Source: Kitasatospora herbaricolor (GTDB taxonomy: Bacteria > Actinomycetota > Actinomycetes > Streptomycetales > Streptomycetaceae). From it: a DNA stretch of 64,000 nucleotides. A model generated the notes under the pieces. It saw only the letters and a list, made by a program, of their open reading frames with translations. It did not search any database and had not been told where the DNA came from. Positions within the stretch are counted from its first letter, which is position 1. Each line of letters opens with the position of its first letter. The position numbers and the translations under genes are program-made. Below, one piece after another: positions 47,261-55,530 of this stretch. The DNA is taken from NCBI RefSeq assembly GCF_030813695.1, contig NZ_JAUSVA010000002.1, positions 5,456,001 through 5,520,000 of the forward strand, in the 5' to 3' direction.

Positions 47261-48391
47261 TCAGGCGTCACCTGCCCCCGCGTGTGAGTTGGCCGACGCC
47301 GGACCCGCGTCCCCGGGCCGGGCCGCGGCGGGCCGCGGGGCCGGAGCGGGCCCGCCCTGCTCCGACCCGTCCGGGATTCCCGCGGGCGAGCCCGGGTCCG
47401 GCAGGCCGAGCCGCAGCCGGTGCCGGATCAGGGCCCAGCGGCGGGCGCCGCCGTCCGGCCCGACCGCCTCGACCTCCGCGCCGGACTGCCCGGCCGCCGC
47501 CGCGGCGGCGACCGCCACCGGCAGCACCGCCTCGCCCTCCACCGGGCCGTCCTCGCCCGGCCCGTCCTCCACCGGCCACAGGTCCACCGCGGCGCAGAGC
47601 GAGGGCAGCATGGCCATCGCCGCGGTCGCGTACCCCTGCGCCGAGGGGTGGTAGCGGTCGGAGGCGAACATCTCCGGGCGGGCGGCGAACTCGGGGCCGA
47701 GCAGCGAGCCCAGCGAGACGGTCCGTCCGCCGGCCTGCACCACCGCGATGGTCTGCGCCGCCGCCAGCTGCCGGCTCAGCCGTCGGGCCACCCAGCGCAG
47801 CGGGGGCCGGACGGGCTTGATCGTCCCCAGGTCCGGGCAGGTGCCGACCACCACCTGGCAGCCGGCCGCCTGCAGCATCTCGACGGCCTCCCCGAGCTGG
47901 CGCACGCACTGCGCGGCCGGGCTGTGCCGGGTCACGTCGTTGGCGCCCACCATGATCACCGCGAGGTCGGGGCGGTGCGGCAGCGCCAGCTCTGCCTGCC
48001 GGGCCAGGTCGGCGGAGCGGGCGCCGGACTTCGCCACGTTCAGCAGCCGTACCCGCCGCTCGGCCACCGACGCCAGCCCGGCCGCCAGCAGCGCGCCGGG
48101 CGTCTCCCGCCCGCGGAGCACGCCGAGCCCGGCGGCCGTCGAGTCGCCGAGGAAGGCCAGGGTGAGCGGGGGGACGTCCCCGCCGGGCTCCGCGAAGGCC
48201 TCCCCGTACACCCCGTCGGCCTTGGGCGGGTCGCCGTCCAGGATCCCGACCGCCCGGACGGCCAGCTTGCTCTCGGTCAGGAGGATTCCGACCAGCCCCA
48301 CCCCGAGCAGTCCGAGCCCGCCCCCGCCGTACGCCGCCGCCGTGGCGATCCGCCGGGCCACCCGGGCCCGCGACTGTGTCGCGCCTGGCAT
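47261..48391 (-). CDS. SGNH/GDSL hydrolase, membrane-anchored
   Basis: 376 aa. One N-terminal hydrophobic helix (GLGLLGVGLVGILL), then the SGNH fold: FLGDSTAAGLG (nucleophile Ser), NVAKSGARSADL, VGANDVT and DRYHPSAQGYA (Asp/His). The C-terminal 100 residues are Ala/Pro/Gly-rich and extended. Probably an extracytoplasmic esterase or lipase. Divergent from cystathionine beta-synthase. Confidence 0.92.
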   Translation of the reverse strand: MPGATQSRARVARRIATAAAYGGGGLGLLGVGLVGILLTESKLAVRAVGILDGDPPKADGVYGEAFAEPGGDVPPLTLAFLGDSTAAGLGVLRGRETPGALLAAGLASVAERRVRLLNVAKSGARSADLARQAELALPHRPDLAVIMVGANDVTRHSPAAQCVRQLGEAVEMLQAAGCQVVVGTCPDLGTIKPVRPPLRWVARRLSRQLAAAQTIAVVQAGGRTVSLGSLLGPEFAARPEMFASDRYHPSAQGYATAAMAMLPSLCAAVDLWPVEDGPGEDGPVEGEAVLPVAVAAAAAAGQSGAEVEAVGPDGGARRWALIRHRLRLGLPDPGSPAGIPDGSEQGGPAPAPRPAAARPGDAGPASANSHAGAGDA

Positions 48392-48559
48392 CCGGTCCCC
48401 CCCTTCGCGTCCTTGCGTCGCCCCCGACGGGGCCGTTCCAGTGTCTGTGTACCCCTGAGTACCCGTCCTGACCGCGCGCTATCGGTGAGCGTGGGCCATC
48501 CGTGGCCATAGTCTTTGAAGTACCGAAAACCTGCAGGGCCACAGACCGGGAGGACCCCC

Positions 48560-49960
48560 GTGCGGTACCACAACTCGATCATCGACCTGGTCGGCAACAC
48601 GCCGCTGGTCAAGCTGAACAAGGTCACCGACGGGATCAGCGCGACGGTGCTGGCGAAGGTCGAGTACTTCAACCCCGGCGGTTCGGTCAAGGACCGGATC
48701 GCGATGCGCATGATCGAGGCCGCCGAGGCCTCCGGCGCGCTCAAGCCCGGCGGGACGATCGTCGAGCCGACCTCCGGCAACACCGGCGTGGGTCTGGCGA
48801 TCGTCGCGCAGCAGAAGGGCTACCACTGCATCTTCGTCTGTCCGGACAAGGTCTCCACCGACAAGATCAACACCCTCCGCGCGTACGGCGCCGAGGTCGT
48901 GGTCTGCCCGACCGCCGTCGCACCGGAGCACCCGGACTCGTACTACAACGTCTCCGACCGCCTGGTCCGGGAGACCCCGAACGCCTGGAAGCCGGACCAG
49001 TACTCCAACCCCGACAACCCGGCCTCGCACTACTACTCCACCGGCCCCGAGCTGTGGGAGCAGACCGAGGGGAAGATCACCCACTTCGTGGCGGGCGTCG
49101 GCACCGGCGGCACCATCTCCGGCACCGGCAACTACCTGAAGGAGGCGTCCGGCGGCAAGGTCAAGGTGATCGGCGCCGACCCGGAGGGCTCGGTCTACTC
49201 GGGCGGCACCGGCCGGCCGTACCTGGTCGAGGGCGTCGGTGAGGACTTCTGGCCGACCGCCTACGACCGCAGCGTCGCCGACGGCATCGTGGCCGTCTCC
49301 GACAAGGACTCGTTCCAGATGACCCGCCGCCTCGCCAAGGAGGAGGGCCTGCTGGTCGGCGGCTCCTGCGGGATGGCCGTGGTGGCCGCGCTGGAGGTCG
49401 CCCGCGGGCTCGGCCCGGACGACGTGGTCGTGGTGCTGCTGCCGGACGGCGGCCGCGGCTACCTCTCCAAGATCTTCAACGACGACTGGATGGCCGACTA
49501 CGGCTTCCTGCCGTCCGCCACCGACGAGGCCTCCATCGGCGAGGTGCTGGGCCGCAAGGACGCCATCGAGCACGAGGGCATCCCGCAGTTCGTCCACATG
49601 CACCCCAGCGAGACGGTCGCCGAGGCCGTCCGGGTGCTGCAGGAGTACGGCGTCTCGCAGATGCCGGTGGTCTCCCCGGGCGCCGGGCACCCGGACATCA
49701 TGGCGGGCGAGGTGATCGGCTCGGTGGCGGAGAAGCTGCTGCTGGAGGGTCTCTTCGCGAAGGAGATCGACCTCGGCGACAAGCTGGAGAAGGTCATGTC
49801 CAAGCCGCTGCCGGTGGTCGGCTCGGGCGAGACCGTGACCAGCCTGATGACGGTGCTGGAGAAGGCCGACGCCGCCGTGGTGCTGGTGGAGGGCAAGCCG
49901 CAGGGCATCGTCACCCGTCAGGACCTGCTGGGCTTCCTCACCAGCCGCACCGCGCACTGA
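48560..49960 (+). CDS. cbs: Cystathionine beta-synthase
   Basis: 466 aa, PLP enzyme condensing serine and homocysteine to cystathionine (reverse transsulfuration). Fold II core with NPGGSVKDRIA (Lys44), EPTSGNTGVGLA and GVGTGGTISGTG (phosphate loop); two C-terminal CBS domains (about residues 340-466) as in the actinobacterial enzyme without heme domain. GTG 48560 follows GGGAGGA. The stop codon lies in the first copy of a 17-bp tandem repeat. Confidence 0.95.
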   Translation: MRYHNSIIDLVGNTPLVKLNKVTDGISATVLAKVEYFNPGGSVKDRIAMRMIEAAEASGALKPGGTIVEPTSGNTGVGLAIVAQQKGYHCIFVCPDKVSTDKINTLRAYGAEVVVCPTAVAPEHPDSYYNVSDRLVRETPNAWKPDQYSNPDNPASHYYSTGPELWEQTEGKITHFVAGVGTGGTISGTGNYLKEASGGKVKVIGADPEGSVYSGGTGRPYLVEGVGEDFWPTAYDRSVADGIVAVSDKDSFQMTRRLAKEEGLLVGGSCGMAVVAALEVARGLGPDDVVVVLLPDGGRGYLSKIFNDDWMADYGFLPSATDEASIGEVLGRKDAIEHEGIPQFVHMHPSETVAEAVRVLQEYGVSQMPVVSPGAGHPDIMAGEVIGSVAEKLLLEGLFAKEIDLGDKLEKVMSKPLPVVGSGETVTSLMTVLEKADAAVVLVEGKPQGIVTRQDLLGFLTSRTAH

Positions 49961-50010
49961 TCCGCACCGCGCACTGATCCGCACCGCGCACTGATCCGCA
50001 CCGCGCACTG
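49945..50010 (+). repeat. 17-bp tandem repeat at the end of cbs
   Basis: Four copies of CCGCACCGCGCACTGAT (49945, 49962, 49979, 49996; last partial). The first includes the cbs stop codon, so the copies do not extend the protein. Confidence 0.92.
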
Positions 50011-50040
50011 AAGGGGCCGCCGCGCGCCGGGCGGCCCCTT
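50011..50040 (+). terminator. cbs terminator
   Basis: AAGGGGCCGCC/GGCGGCCCCTT, 11 bp, 8-nt loop. Confidence 0.7.
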
Positions 50041-50053
50041 CGGTGCGGCGCCC

Positions 50054-50109
50054 CCGCCCCTGACCCCCGATCGGCCGGACCGCCGGCACTGATCGGGGGT
50101 CAGGGGCGG
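50054..50109. terminator. 19-bp perfect stem
   Basis: Arms 50054-50072 and 50091-50109 (CCGCCCCTGACCCCCGATC and its complement) around an 18-nt loop. Second terminator or another structured element. Confidence 0.5.
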
Positions 50110-50398
50110 CGGTCCGTCCGGACCGTGAAACTTCGTCCACCCCGTGAAGTGGTACACCGGCGTCACCTGCGCGCAGCATCCGGTTAACAACGGTCGTGCA
50201 TCGTATTGGTCAACGGCAAGATGCCGAAGCGAGATGACAGCAACCGCCGGGAGCGGCTCCCCGGCAACCGCGGTCATCTGGGACACGTCGGTCGGCCCTG
50301 ACCCGGCCCGCCGTGTCTGCCCGTGGGGGACGCCGTCGTCCCGCCCCTGTCCGGTACTGCCGGATCAACAGGGTGCGGCGGCTCCCACGGCACCCAAC

Positions 50399-50450
50399 CG
50401 CGCCGAAAGGCGCGTCTCCGCGGCTCCCGGGTGGGGGAGCCCCGGCGGAG
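50399..50450 (+). other. GNRA-capped hairpin and adjacent long stem
   Basis: CGCGCC-GAAA-GGCGCG (50399-50414), then CTCCGCGGCTCC paired with GGAGCC and GCGGAG (50416-50450, 3-nt bulge). Looks like folded RNA. Confidence 0.45.
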
Positions 50451-50457
50451 GCGAGAC

Positions 50458-50485
50458 GGCCGGTCCCTCTTCGGAGGGGCCGGCC
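50458..50485 (+). terminator. UUCG-capped hairpin
   Basis: GGCCGGTCCCTC-TTCG-GAGGGGCCGGCC, 12 bp with one G-U pair, then TTCCC; about 56 bp before the -10 of the next gene. Confidence 0.55.
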
Positions 50486-50540
50486 TTCCCGTGTGCCCGG
50501 ACGGGTGCGCCGCCCGCGCCCGCCCGGCCCGGTGTTCCCG

Positions 50541-50546
50541 TAACCT
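50541..50546 (+). promoter_or_regulatory. -10 box TAACCT, leaderless layout
   Basis: Ends 7 nt before the ATG at 50554. Confidence 0.55.
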
Positions 50547-50553
50547 CGCACGC

Positions 50554-50898
50554 ATGACCAGCACTGAACTGACCGGCCAGGACGCCCCGCGCTACGTCCG
50601 GCTCAGCATCGAGCTCATCGCGGAGATCACCGATGAGCAGGCCCTGAAGACCGCCGCCCTGGCCCAGGTGGAGAACGACGAGTACCTCGACGACGAGGAG
50701 CGGACGCAGTCCGTCGAGGCCATCGAGGTGGACCCGTCGGGTTCGCTCGCCCACTTCATCGACCCGGTCGCGCTGCTCGGCGACGTCCCCGGGGTCGAGC
50801 TCGCCTCGGCCACCTGGGAGTCCGCGCAGACCGAGTTCGACCCGGAGGGGGAGGGCTGGGACGAGTACACGGTGGAGGAGTCCGCGTCCGCGGAGTGA
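50554..50898 (+). CDS. Small acidic conserved hypothetical protein
   Basis: 114 aa, strongly acidic. LSIELIAEITDEQALKTAAL and then an acidic middle (DDEERTQSVEAIEVDPSGSL), ending EEGS-like. No family recognised. The start is fixed by the -10 7 nt upstream. Single gene closed by a hairpin at 50947. Confidence 0.75.
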   Translation: MTSTELTGQDAPRYVRLSIELIAEITDEQALKTAALAQVENDEYLDDEERTQSVEAIEVDPSGSLAHFIDPVALLGDVPGVELASATWESAQTEFDPEGEGWDEYTVEESASAE

Positions 50899-50946
50899 CT
50901 CCGGACACCTTCCGCTGAGCGGGAAACCCGCTGAGCTGCTGTGACG

Positions 50947-50980
50947 ACCGCCCGGCCTGTGACTGCACAGGTCGGGCGGT
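50947..50980 (+). terminator. 15-bp hairpin followed by TTTG
   Basis: ACCGCCCGGCCTGTG/CACAGGTCGGGCGGT with loop ACTG, then TTTGTCC. Good intrinsic terminator of the acidic-protein gene. Confidence 0.75.
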
Positions 50981-50990
50981 TTGTCCATGT

Positions 50991-51020
50991 TTGGCATGAA
51001 GATAAGTGTTCTCATACGAT
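50991..51020 (+). promoter_or_regulatory. Promoter of the L,D-transpeptidase gene
   Basis: -35 TTGGCA (50991-50996), 18-bp spacer, -10 TACGAT (51015-51020); leader about 83 nt. Confidence 0.6.
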
Positions 51021-51109
51021 CTCTTCCCGTTGGCGGTGCAACCGCGGAAGGACAGAACGCCTCTTTCTATCCGTAATGCCCCGAAGGTGAGCAGCAGGGA
51101 GACGACGAC

Positions 51110-52411
51110 GTGACGGCACGCGAGCGACGAAACCGGCCCACCGAAGGCACCACCGAAGGCACCTGGACCCGCCGCGGAGTGCTCGCCGGGCTGCTCGGCG
51201 CACCGGTCCTGCTGATCGCCGCCTGCAACGACACCAAGAGCACCGGCGCGGCCGGTACGGGCACCGGCGCCGGCGCCTCGGGCGGGGCCACCGCCGGCGC
51301 GAGCGCCACCGGCAGCGCGAGCAACTCGCCGAAGACCTCCGTCGCGAAGATCACCGTGCTGCCCGCCGACGAGGCCGCCAACGCCAGCTTCACCCAGCCG
51401 GTCACGGTCACCGTCACGGCCGGCACCCTCAGCTCCGTCCGGCTCGCCGACTCCACCGGCCAGGCCGTCGAGGGCAGGCTCGCCGCCGACTCGGCCAGCT
51501 GGACCTCCACCGGCACGCTGACCAGCGGCACCAAGTACACCGTCGCGGCCGCCGCCACCGACGCCGACGGGCTGGAGTCGGACGTCAACACCACCTTCAC
51601 CACGACCACCCCCGCCAACACCTTCGTCGGGTACTTCACCCCCGAGAACGGCTCCGTGGTCGGCGTCGGCATGCCGGTCTCGATCAACTTCAACAAGCCG
51701 ATCACCGACCGGGAGGCCGTCCAGAAGGCGATAACCGTGACGGCCCAGCCGGGGGTCGAGATAGTCGGGCACTGGTTCTCCAGCACCCGCCTCGACTTCC
51801 GGCCCGAGGACTACTGGGCGGCCGGCACCAAGGTCACCCTCAAGCTCCGCCTCAAGGACGTCGAGGGCGCCAAGGGCTACTACGGCACCCAGTCCAAGGA
51901 CGTCCGCTTCACCGTCGGCCGCAGCCAGACCAGCGTCGTCGACCTCGCCGCCAAGACCCTCACCGTCACCACCGACGGGCAGGTCAGTGCCACCTACCCG
52001 ATCTCGGGCGGCTCCCCGGAGCACAAGACCTGGGGCGGCAGGATGGTCATCTCCGAGCAGTTCCAGCAGACCAAGATGGACTCCACCACGGTCGGCCTCG
52101 GCGACGAGTACAACATCCCCGACGTGCCGCACGCCCAGCGCCTCACCACCTCGGGCACCTTCATCCACGGCAACTACTGGTCCCCCGCGGCGATCTTCGG
52201 CGGCCAGAACACCAGCCACGGCTGCGTCGGCCTCCAGGACGCCAAGGGCGGCGAGGACCCGTCCACCAACGGCTACAAGTTCTACAAGAGCTCGATGGTC
52301 GGTGACGTGGTCGAGGTCGTGAACTCCGGCGACAAGACGGTCGAGCCGTCCAACGGCCTGAACGGCTGGAACATGACCTGGGCGGCCTGGAAGGCCGGCA
52401 GCGCGGTCTGA
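51110..52411 (+). CDS. L,D-transpeptidase lipoprotein (LdtMt2-like)
   Basis: 433-aa cell-wall cross-linking enzyme. Twin-arginine-style lipoprotein signal (TRRGVLAGLLG ... LLIAAC, Cys about 40), Ser/Gly/Ala linker, two Ig-like domains (about 75-160 and 165-275), and a YkuD catalytic domain (about 280-405) with HGNYWSPAAIFG and TSHGCVGL (Cys372). The C-terminal NGLNGWNMTWAAWKAG resembles the LdtMt2 tail. Makes 3-3 cross-links and resists most beta-lactams except carbapenems as a family trait. GTG start with GGGAG. Confidence 0.95.
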   Translation: MTARERRNRPTEGTTEGTWTRRGVLAGLLGAPVLLIAACNDTKSTGAAGTGTGAGASGGATAGASATGSASNSPKTSVAKITVLPADEAANASFTQPVTVTVTAGTLSSVRLADSTGQAVEGRLAADSASWTSTGTLTSGTKYTVAAAATDADGLESDVNTTFTTTTPANTFVGYFTPENGSVVGVGMPVSINFNKPITDREAVQKAITVTAQPGVEIVGHWFSSTRLDFRPEDYWAAGTKVTLKLRLKDVEGAKGYYGTQSKDVRFTVGRSQTSVVDLAAKTLTVTTDGQVSATYPISGGSPEHKTWGGRMVISEQFQQTKMDSTTVGLGDEYNIPDVPHAQRLTTSGTFIHGNYWSPAAIFGGQNTSHGCVGLQDAKGGEDPSTNGYKFYKSSMVGDVVEVVNSGDKTVEPSNGLNGWNMTWAAWKAGSAV

Positions 52412-52449
52412 CCGGTTCCACCCCTCCCGGGGCCGTTCCCGCCCCAGAC

Positions 52450-52480
52450 TTGAGTCTCCAGCGACTGGAAGGCCCAAGGT
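52450..52480 (+). promoter_or_regulatory. MerR-type promoter with 19-bp spacer
   Basis: -35 TTGAGT (52450-52455), spacer exactly 19 bp containing TCCAGCGACTGGA (5-bp arms), -10 CAAGGT (52475-52480). ATG 52488 starts 7 nt later, so the message is leaderless. Autoregulation by the MerR protein it precedes is likely. Confidence 0.7.
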
Positions 52481-52487
52481 GGCGGAC

Positions 52488-53423
52488 ATGGACGGCGACA
52501 CCCTGCACACCATCGGCGAACTGGCCGCCCTGACCGGGCTGCCGGTCAGGACCATCCGGTTCTGGTCCGACGAGGGCGTGGTGCCGCCGACCGACCGCAC
52601 ACCCGCCGGCTACCGGCTCTACGACCACGACGCGCGCGCCCGGCTGGACCTCGTCCGGACCTTGCGCGACCTCGGTGTCGATCTCGCCACCGTCCAGCGC
52701 CTGCTGGCCCGCGAGACCACCGTCGCCGAGGTCGCCGCCGTGCACCTGGAGGCCCTGGACGCACAGATCCGCACCCTGCGGCTGCGCCGGGCCGTCCTGC
52801 GAGCGGTGGCCGGACGCGGGTCCAGTCCAGAGGAGTTGGAACTCATGAACAAGATCGCCAAGCTCTCCGACCGCGAGCGCCGCCGACTGGTCCAGGACTT
52901 CGTCGAGCAGGCCTTCGACGGGCTCGACGCGGGCCCCGAATTCCTCGCCAAGATGCGCGCCACCCTGCCGGAGCTCCCCGAGGACCCCACCGCCGAGCAG
53001 GCCGACGCCTGGCTCGAACTCGGGGAACTCGTCCAGGACGCGGACTTCCGCGCCGCCGTCCGGCGGATGGCCGCCTACCAGGCCCGGGAGCGCGCGGAGG
53101 GGGCCCGCACCGGCACCGACGAGGACGGGAGGCTCGTCATGACCGTGCTGGCGCGGACCACCGAGGCCCGGGAGGCAGGCATCGCGCCCGGCTCCGCCGC
53201 CGCCCGGCCGGTCGTCGACGAGCTGGCGGCGGCCTTCGCCGACCTGTTCGCCCGCACCGACGGGCCGCGGTTCCGGACCTGGCTGCTGGAGCGGCTGGAG
53301 ACCGGCAACGACCCGCGCACCGAGCGGTACTGGCATCTGATCGCGATCATCAACGGCAATCCCGTCCCGCCCGGCCTCGGCCCCGCCTTCGACTGGCTGA
53401 TCGCCGGCCTGCGAGCGCGATGA
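52488..53423 (+). CDS. MerR family transcriptional regulator
   Basis: 311 aa. N-terminal winged helix HTIGELAALTGLPVRTIRFW ... GVVPPTDRTPAGYRLYDHDA, coiled-coil dimer helix, then a large helical C-terminal domain (about residues 120-311) of unknown ligand (ERRRLVQDFVEQAFDGLDAG; GNDPRTERYWHLIAIING). No cysteine cluster of metal-sensing MerR types is evident, so a drug- or small-molecule-type sensor is likelier. Starting at the ATG instead of GTG 52479 follows the promoter geometry. Confidence 0.9.
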   Translation: MDGDTLHTIGELAALTGLPVRTIRFWSDEGVVPPTDRTPAGYRLYDHDARARLDLVRTLRDLGVDLATVQRLLARETTVAEVAAVHLEALDAQIRTLRLRRAVLRAVAGRGSSPEELELMNKIAKLSDRERRRLVQDFVEQAFDGLDAGPEFLAKMRATLPELPEDPTAEQADAWLELGELVQDADFRAAVRRMAAYQARERAEGARTGTDEDGRLVMTVLARTTEAREAGIAPGSAAARPVVDELAAAFADLFARTDGPRFRTWLLERLETGNDPRTERYWHLIAIINGNPVPPGLGPAFDWLIAGLRAR

Positions 53424-53470
53424 CCGGATCCCGCCGGTGGGCCGGGCCCGGATCGCGCAGGCTGGCAGGC

Positions 53471-53956
53471 ATGACAACGACGACTGCCCTGCGGGTCGGG
53501 CCGATCGATCCGGTGGTGCTCGCGCAGCTGCGCGCCCGCGACGACGCGGGGCGCCCGCCCGTCCTCTCGGTGGACGAGGACGGCGGCGCCCCGCTGCGCT
53601 GCTGCCTCACCCGGGCCAGGCCCGGTGAGCGGATCGCCCTGCTCGGCTACGCGCCGCTCCGGCGCTGGGCGCAGGAGACCGGGGCCGAACCGGGCCCCTA
53701 CGACGAGGTCGGCCCGGTCTTCGTCCACGCCGAGGCCTGCCCCGGCGCGGGCCCCGCCTGGCCGGCGGGCTTCCACGGCTCCGAGCGGGTGCTGCGCGCC
53801 TACGACCGCCGGGGCCACATCCTGGGCGGCACGGTCGTCACCCCCGACACCGCCGAAGGTGCGGCCCGGGAGCTGCTGGCCGACCCCGAGGTCGCGCTGG
53901 TGCACGTGCGGGCGCTGGAGTTCGGCTGCTTCCTGCACGAGGTCCGGCGGGGCTGA
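53471..53956 (+). CDS. DUF1203 family protein
   Basis: 161 aa. Conserved DUF1203 blocks PLRCCLTRARPGERIALLGY, YDEVGPVFVHAEAC and HVRALEFGCFLHEVRRG. Function unknown. A CAGGCT -10-like box is 7 nt upstream. Same direction as merR, 47 bp after it. Confidence 0.88.
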   Translation: MTTTTALRVGPIDPVVLAQLRARDDAGRPPVLSVDEDGGAPLRCCLTRARPGERIALLGYAPLRRWAQETGAEPGPYDEVGPVFVHAEACPGAGPAWPAGFHGSERVLRAYDRRGHILGGTVVTPDTAEGAARELLADPEVALVHVRALEFGCFLHEVRRG

Positions 53957-54007
53957 GCCGGCCCTGCCCCGCACCAGGCCCGGCGGTGCGACGTGGCGGG
54001 GGCGGAC

Positions 54008-54370
54008 TCAGCGTTTGGCGTAGTCTGCGAACCCCTGCCAGTCGAGCACGACGCAGGCCTCGTCCCCGAGCACCCAGGCGTCATGGCCGGGCGGGCAGAT
54101 CATGACGTCGCCGGGGCCGAACTCGGCCTCCTCGCCGTCGTCCATGACGATCTTCATGCGGCCGGAGACGACGTACCCCATGTGCGAGGCCTGACAGGTG
54201 TCCGTCCCGGCGAGCGGCTTGATGTGCTGGGTCCACCGCCACCCGGGCTCGAAGACCCCGCGCCCCACCGCGCCGGCTTCGAGGTTGACCAGGGCCACGT
54301 GCCCCATACCCCCGTCGAAGGGACGGACCTCCTCGGGTGAGTCCAGGCTCATACGGATCAGACCGGACAT
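54008..54370 (-). CDS. Cupin domain protein
   Basis: 120 aa single-domain cupin. GWRWTQHIKPL and HMGYVVSGRMKIVMDDGEE give the first metal motif (His residues), EFGPGDVMICPPGHDAWVLG the second. Substrate unknown; small cupins of this kind are often isomerases or sensors. ATG 54370 after AGAGGAG. Confidence 0.88.
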   Translation of the reverse strand: MSGLIRMSLDSPEEVRPFDGGMGHVALVNLEAGAVGRGVFEPGWRWTQHIKPLAGTDTCQASHMGYVVSGRMKIVMDDGEEAEFGPGDVMICPPGHDAWVLGDEACVVLDWQGFADYAKR

Positions 54371-54676
54371 GGCTGCTCCTCTGCCGAGGGCGGGTGACCG
54401 CGTCCGTCCGGCGGTCTCCGGGACCGCCCTGCTGGTCATCTCAGTCTGCGCCCCCTCGCGGGGGCTGTCACCGCGGCCCGGCCGGCTGGCGGTGGATCCC
54501 CGAGCGCGGCGAGACCGGACACCGCGTGGACGACCTCGCCCGCGGTCCGGTCGGTCGGGTCCCGGGGCCGCCCGGTGAAGCCGTACCGGGCGACGCCGTC
54601 ACGCGGCATCGCCCGGTACGCCCCTGGCCCTCGGGCCGGACGGCCCGGCGGCCGGACCGTCCGGCGACCGGACGGT
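54371..54676. other. Gap between cupin gene and msrA
   Basis: 306 bp, no gene seen. Contains the msrA terminator hairpin at 54583-54619. Promoter of the cupin gene not clear. Confidence 0.5.
54583..54619 (-). terminator. msrA terminator
   Basis: GTACCGGGCGA/TCGCCCGGTAC (11 bp) with an inner GCCG/CGGC stem, about 58 nt past the msrA stop. Confidence 0.6.
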
Positions 54677-55342
54677 TCAGCCGTCCGTGCGGGCCACCCC
54701 GATGGGGCAGCTCGCGCCCGTGCCGCCCAGGCCGCAGTAGCCGTTCGGGTTCTTGGCGTCCGAGAGGTACTGCTGGTGGTACGGCTCCGCCGGGTAGAAC
54801 GGGCCCGCCGGGGCGATCTCGGTGGTGATCGGGCCCAGGCCGATCGCGGACAGGGCCGGCTGGAAGGCGTCCCTGGTGGCGTCGGCGGCGGCCGCCTGGG
54901 CGGGGGAGTGGGTGTAGACGGCGGAGCGGTACTGGGTGCCCACGTCGTTGCCCTGACGGTTGCCCTGGGTCGGGTCGTGGGCCTCCCAGAAGGTCTTCAG
55001 CAGCGTCTCGTAGGGGAGGACGGCGGGGTCGTAGACCACCCGGACGGCCTCGGTGTGGCCCGTCCGCCCGCTGCACACCTCCTCGTACGTCGGGTTCTCG
55101 GTGTGGCCGCCCTGGTAGCCGACCAGGGTCGTCCAGACGCCGGGCAGCTTCCAGAAGGTGCGCTCGGCGCCCCAGAAGCAGCCCAGGCCGAAGTCGGCGA
55201 CCTCCAGACCGGCCGGGTACGGGCCGGTGAGCGGGTTGCCGAGGACGGTGTGCGGCTGGGTGAGGGTGAACGGCGCGGCCGCCCGGCCGGGCAGCGCCTG
55301 CTCGGCGGAGACGAGCTCGGTCTTGTGGCGGTTGAACAGCAC
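54677..55342 (-). CDS. msrA: Peptide methionine sulfoxide reductase MsrA
   Basis: 221 aa. GLGCFWGAERTFW with the nucleophile Cys55; GYQGGHTENPTYEEVCSG and HTEAVRVVYDP follow the family; resolving cysteines lie in the C-terminal NGYCGLGGTGASC. Reduces the S epimer of methionine sulfoxide. Start GTG 55342 gives VLFNRHKTEL, the usual streptomycete N-terminus, with GGAG upstream. Confidence 0.95.
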   Translation of the reverse strand: MLFNRHKTELVSAEQALPGRAAAPFTLTQPHTVLGNPLTGPYPAGLEVADFGLGCFWGAERTFWKLPGVWTTLVGYQGGHTENPTYEEVCSGRTGHTEAVRVVYDPAVLPYETLLKTFWEAHDPTQGNRQGNDVGTQYRSAVYTHSPAQAAAADATRDAFQPALSAIGLGPITTEIAPAGPFYPAEPYHQQYLSDAKNPNGYCGLGGTGASCPIGVARTDG

Positions 55343-55368
55343 GGCCTGCTCCAGCTGTCGAGGGACGG

Positions 55369-55385
55369 GTTGCAGTGCTTGCAAC
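55369..55385. promoter_or_regulatory. Inverted repeat GTTGCA-N5-TGCAAC
   Basis: Perfect 6-bp arms around GTGCT, 27 bp before the msrA start. Candidate operator. Confidence 0.45.
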
Positions 55386-55517
55386 GCTCGGCCGGCGCGG
55401 CGGATTCCGGCCGTCCTCGCGGGCGGTCCGCCGTGCGGCCGCCGCGGAGCGGGGCGGTCCGGTACCGGGGGTCGCGCCGGGCTCCCGCTCCGACCGGACT
55501 TCGCACCATTCGCCCAC

Positions 55518-55523
55518 TACCCT
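55518..55523 (+). promoter_or_regulatory. -10 box TACCCT, leaderless layout
   Basis: Ends 7 nt before the ATG at 55531. Confidence 0.55.
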
Positions 55524-55530
55524 CGGTGCT

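Larger units (their letters stand above)
49961..50553. other. Structured 593-bp gap after cbs
   Basis: Contains the 17-bp repeats, the cbs terminator (50011-50040), a 19-bp perfect stem (50054-50109), a lower-GC part at 50150-50250 and a chain of hairpins at 50399-50485 with GAAA and UUCG loops. No convincing protein gene; a small RNA or structured leader is possible. Confidence 0.5.

Noticed and set aside
50144..50557. 137-codon frame in the gap after cbs
   Set aside because: No ribosome site, Pro/Ala/Gly/Arg composition typical of non-coding high-GC DNA, overlaps stable hairpins and the next gene's start.
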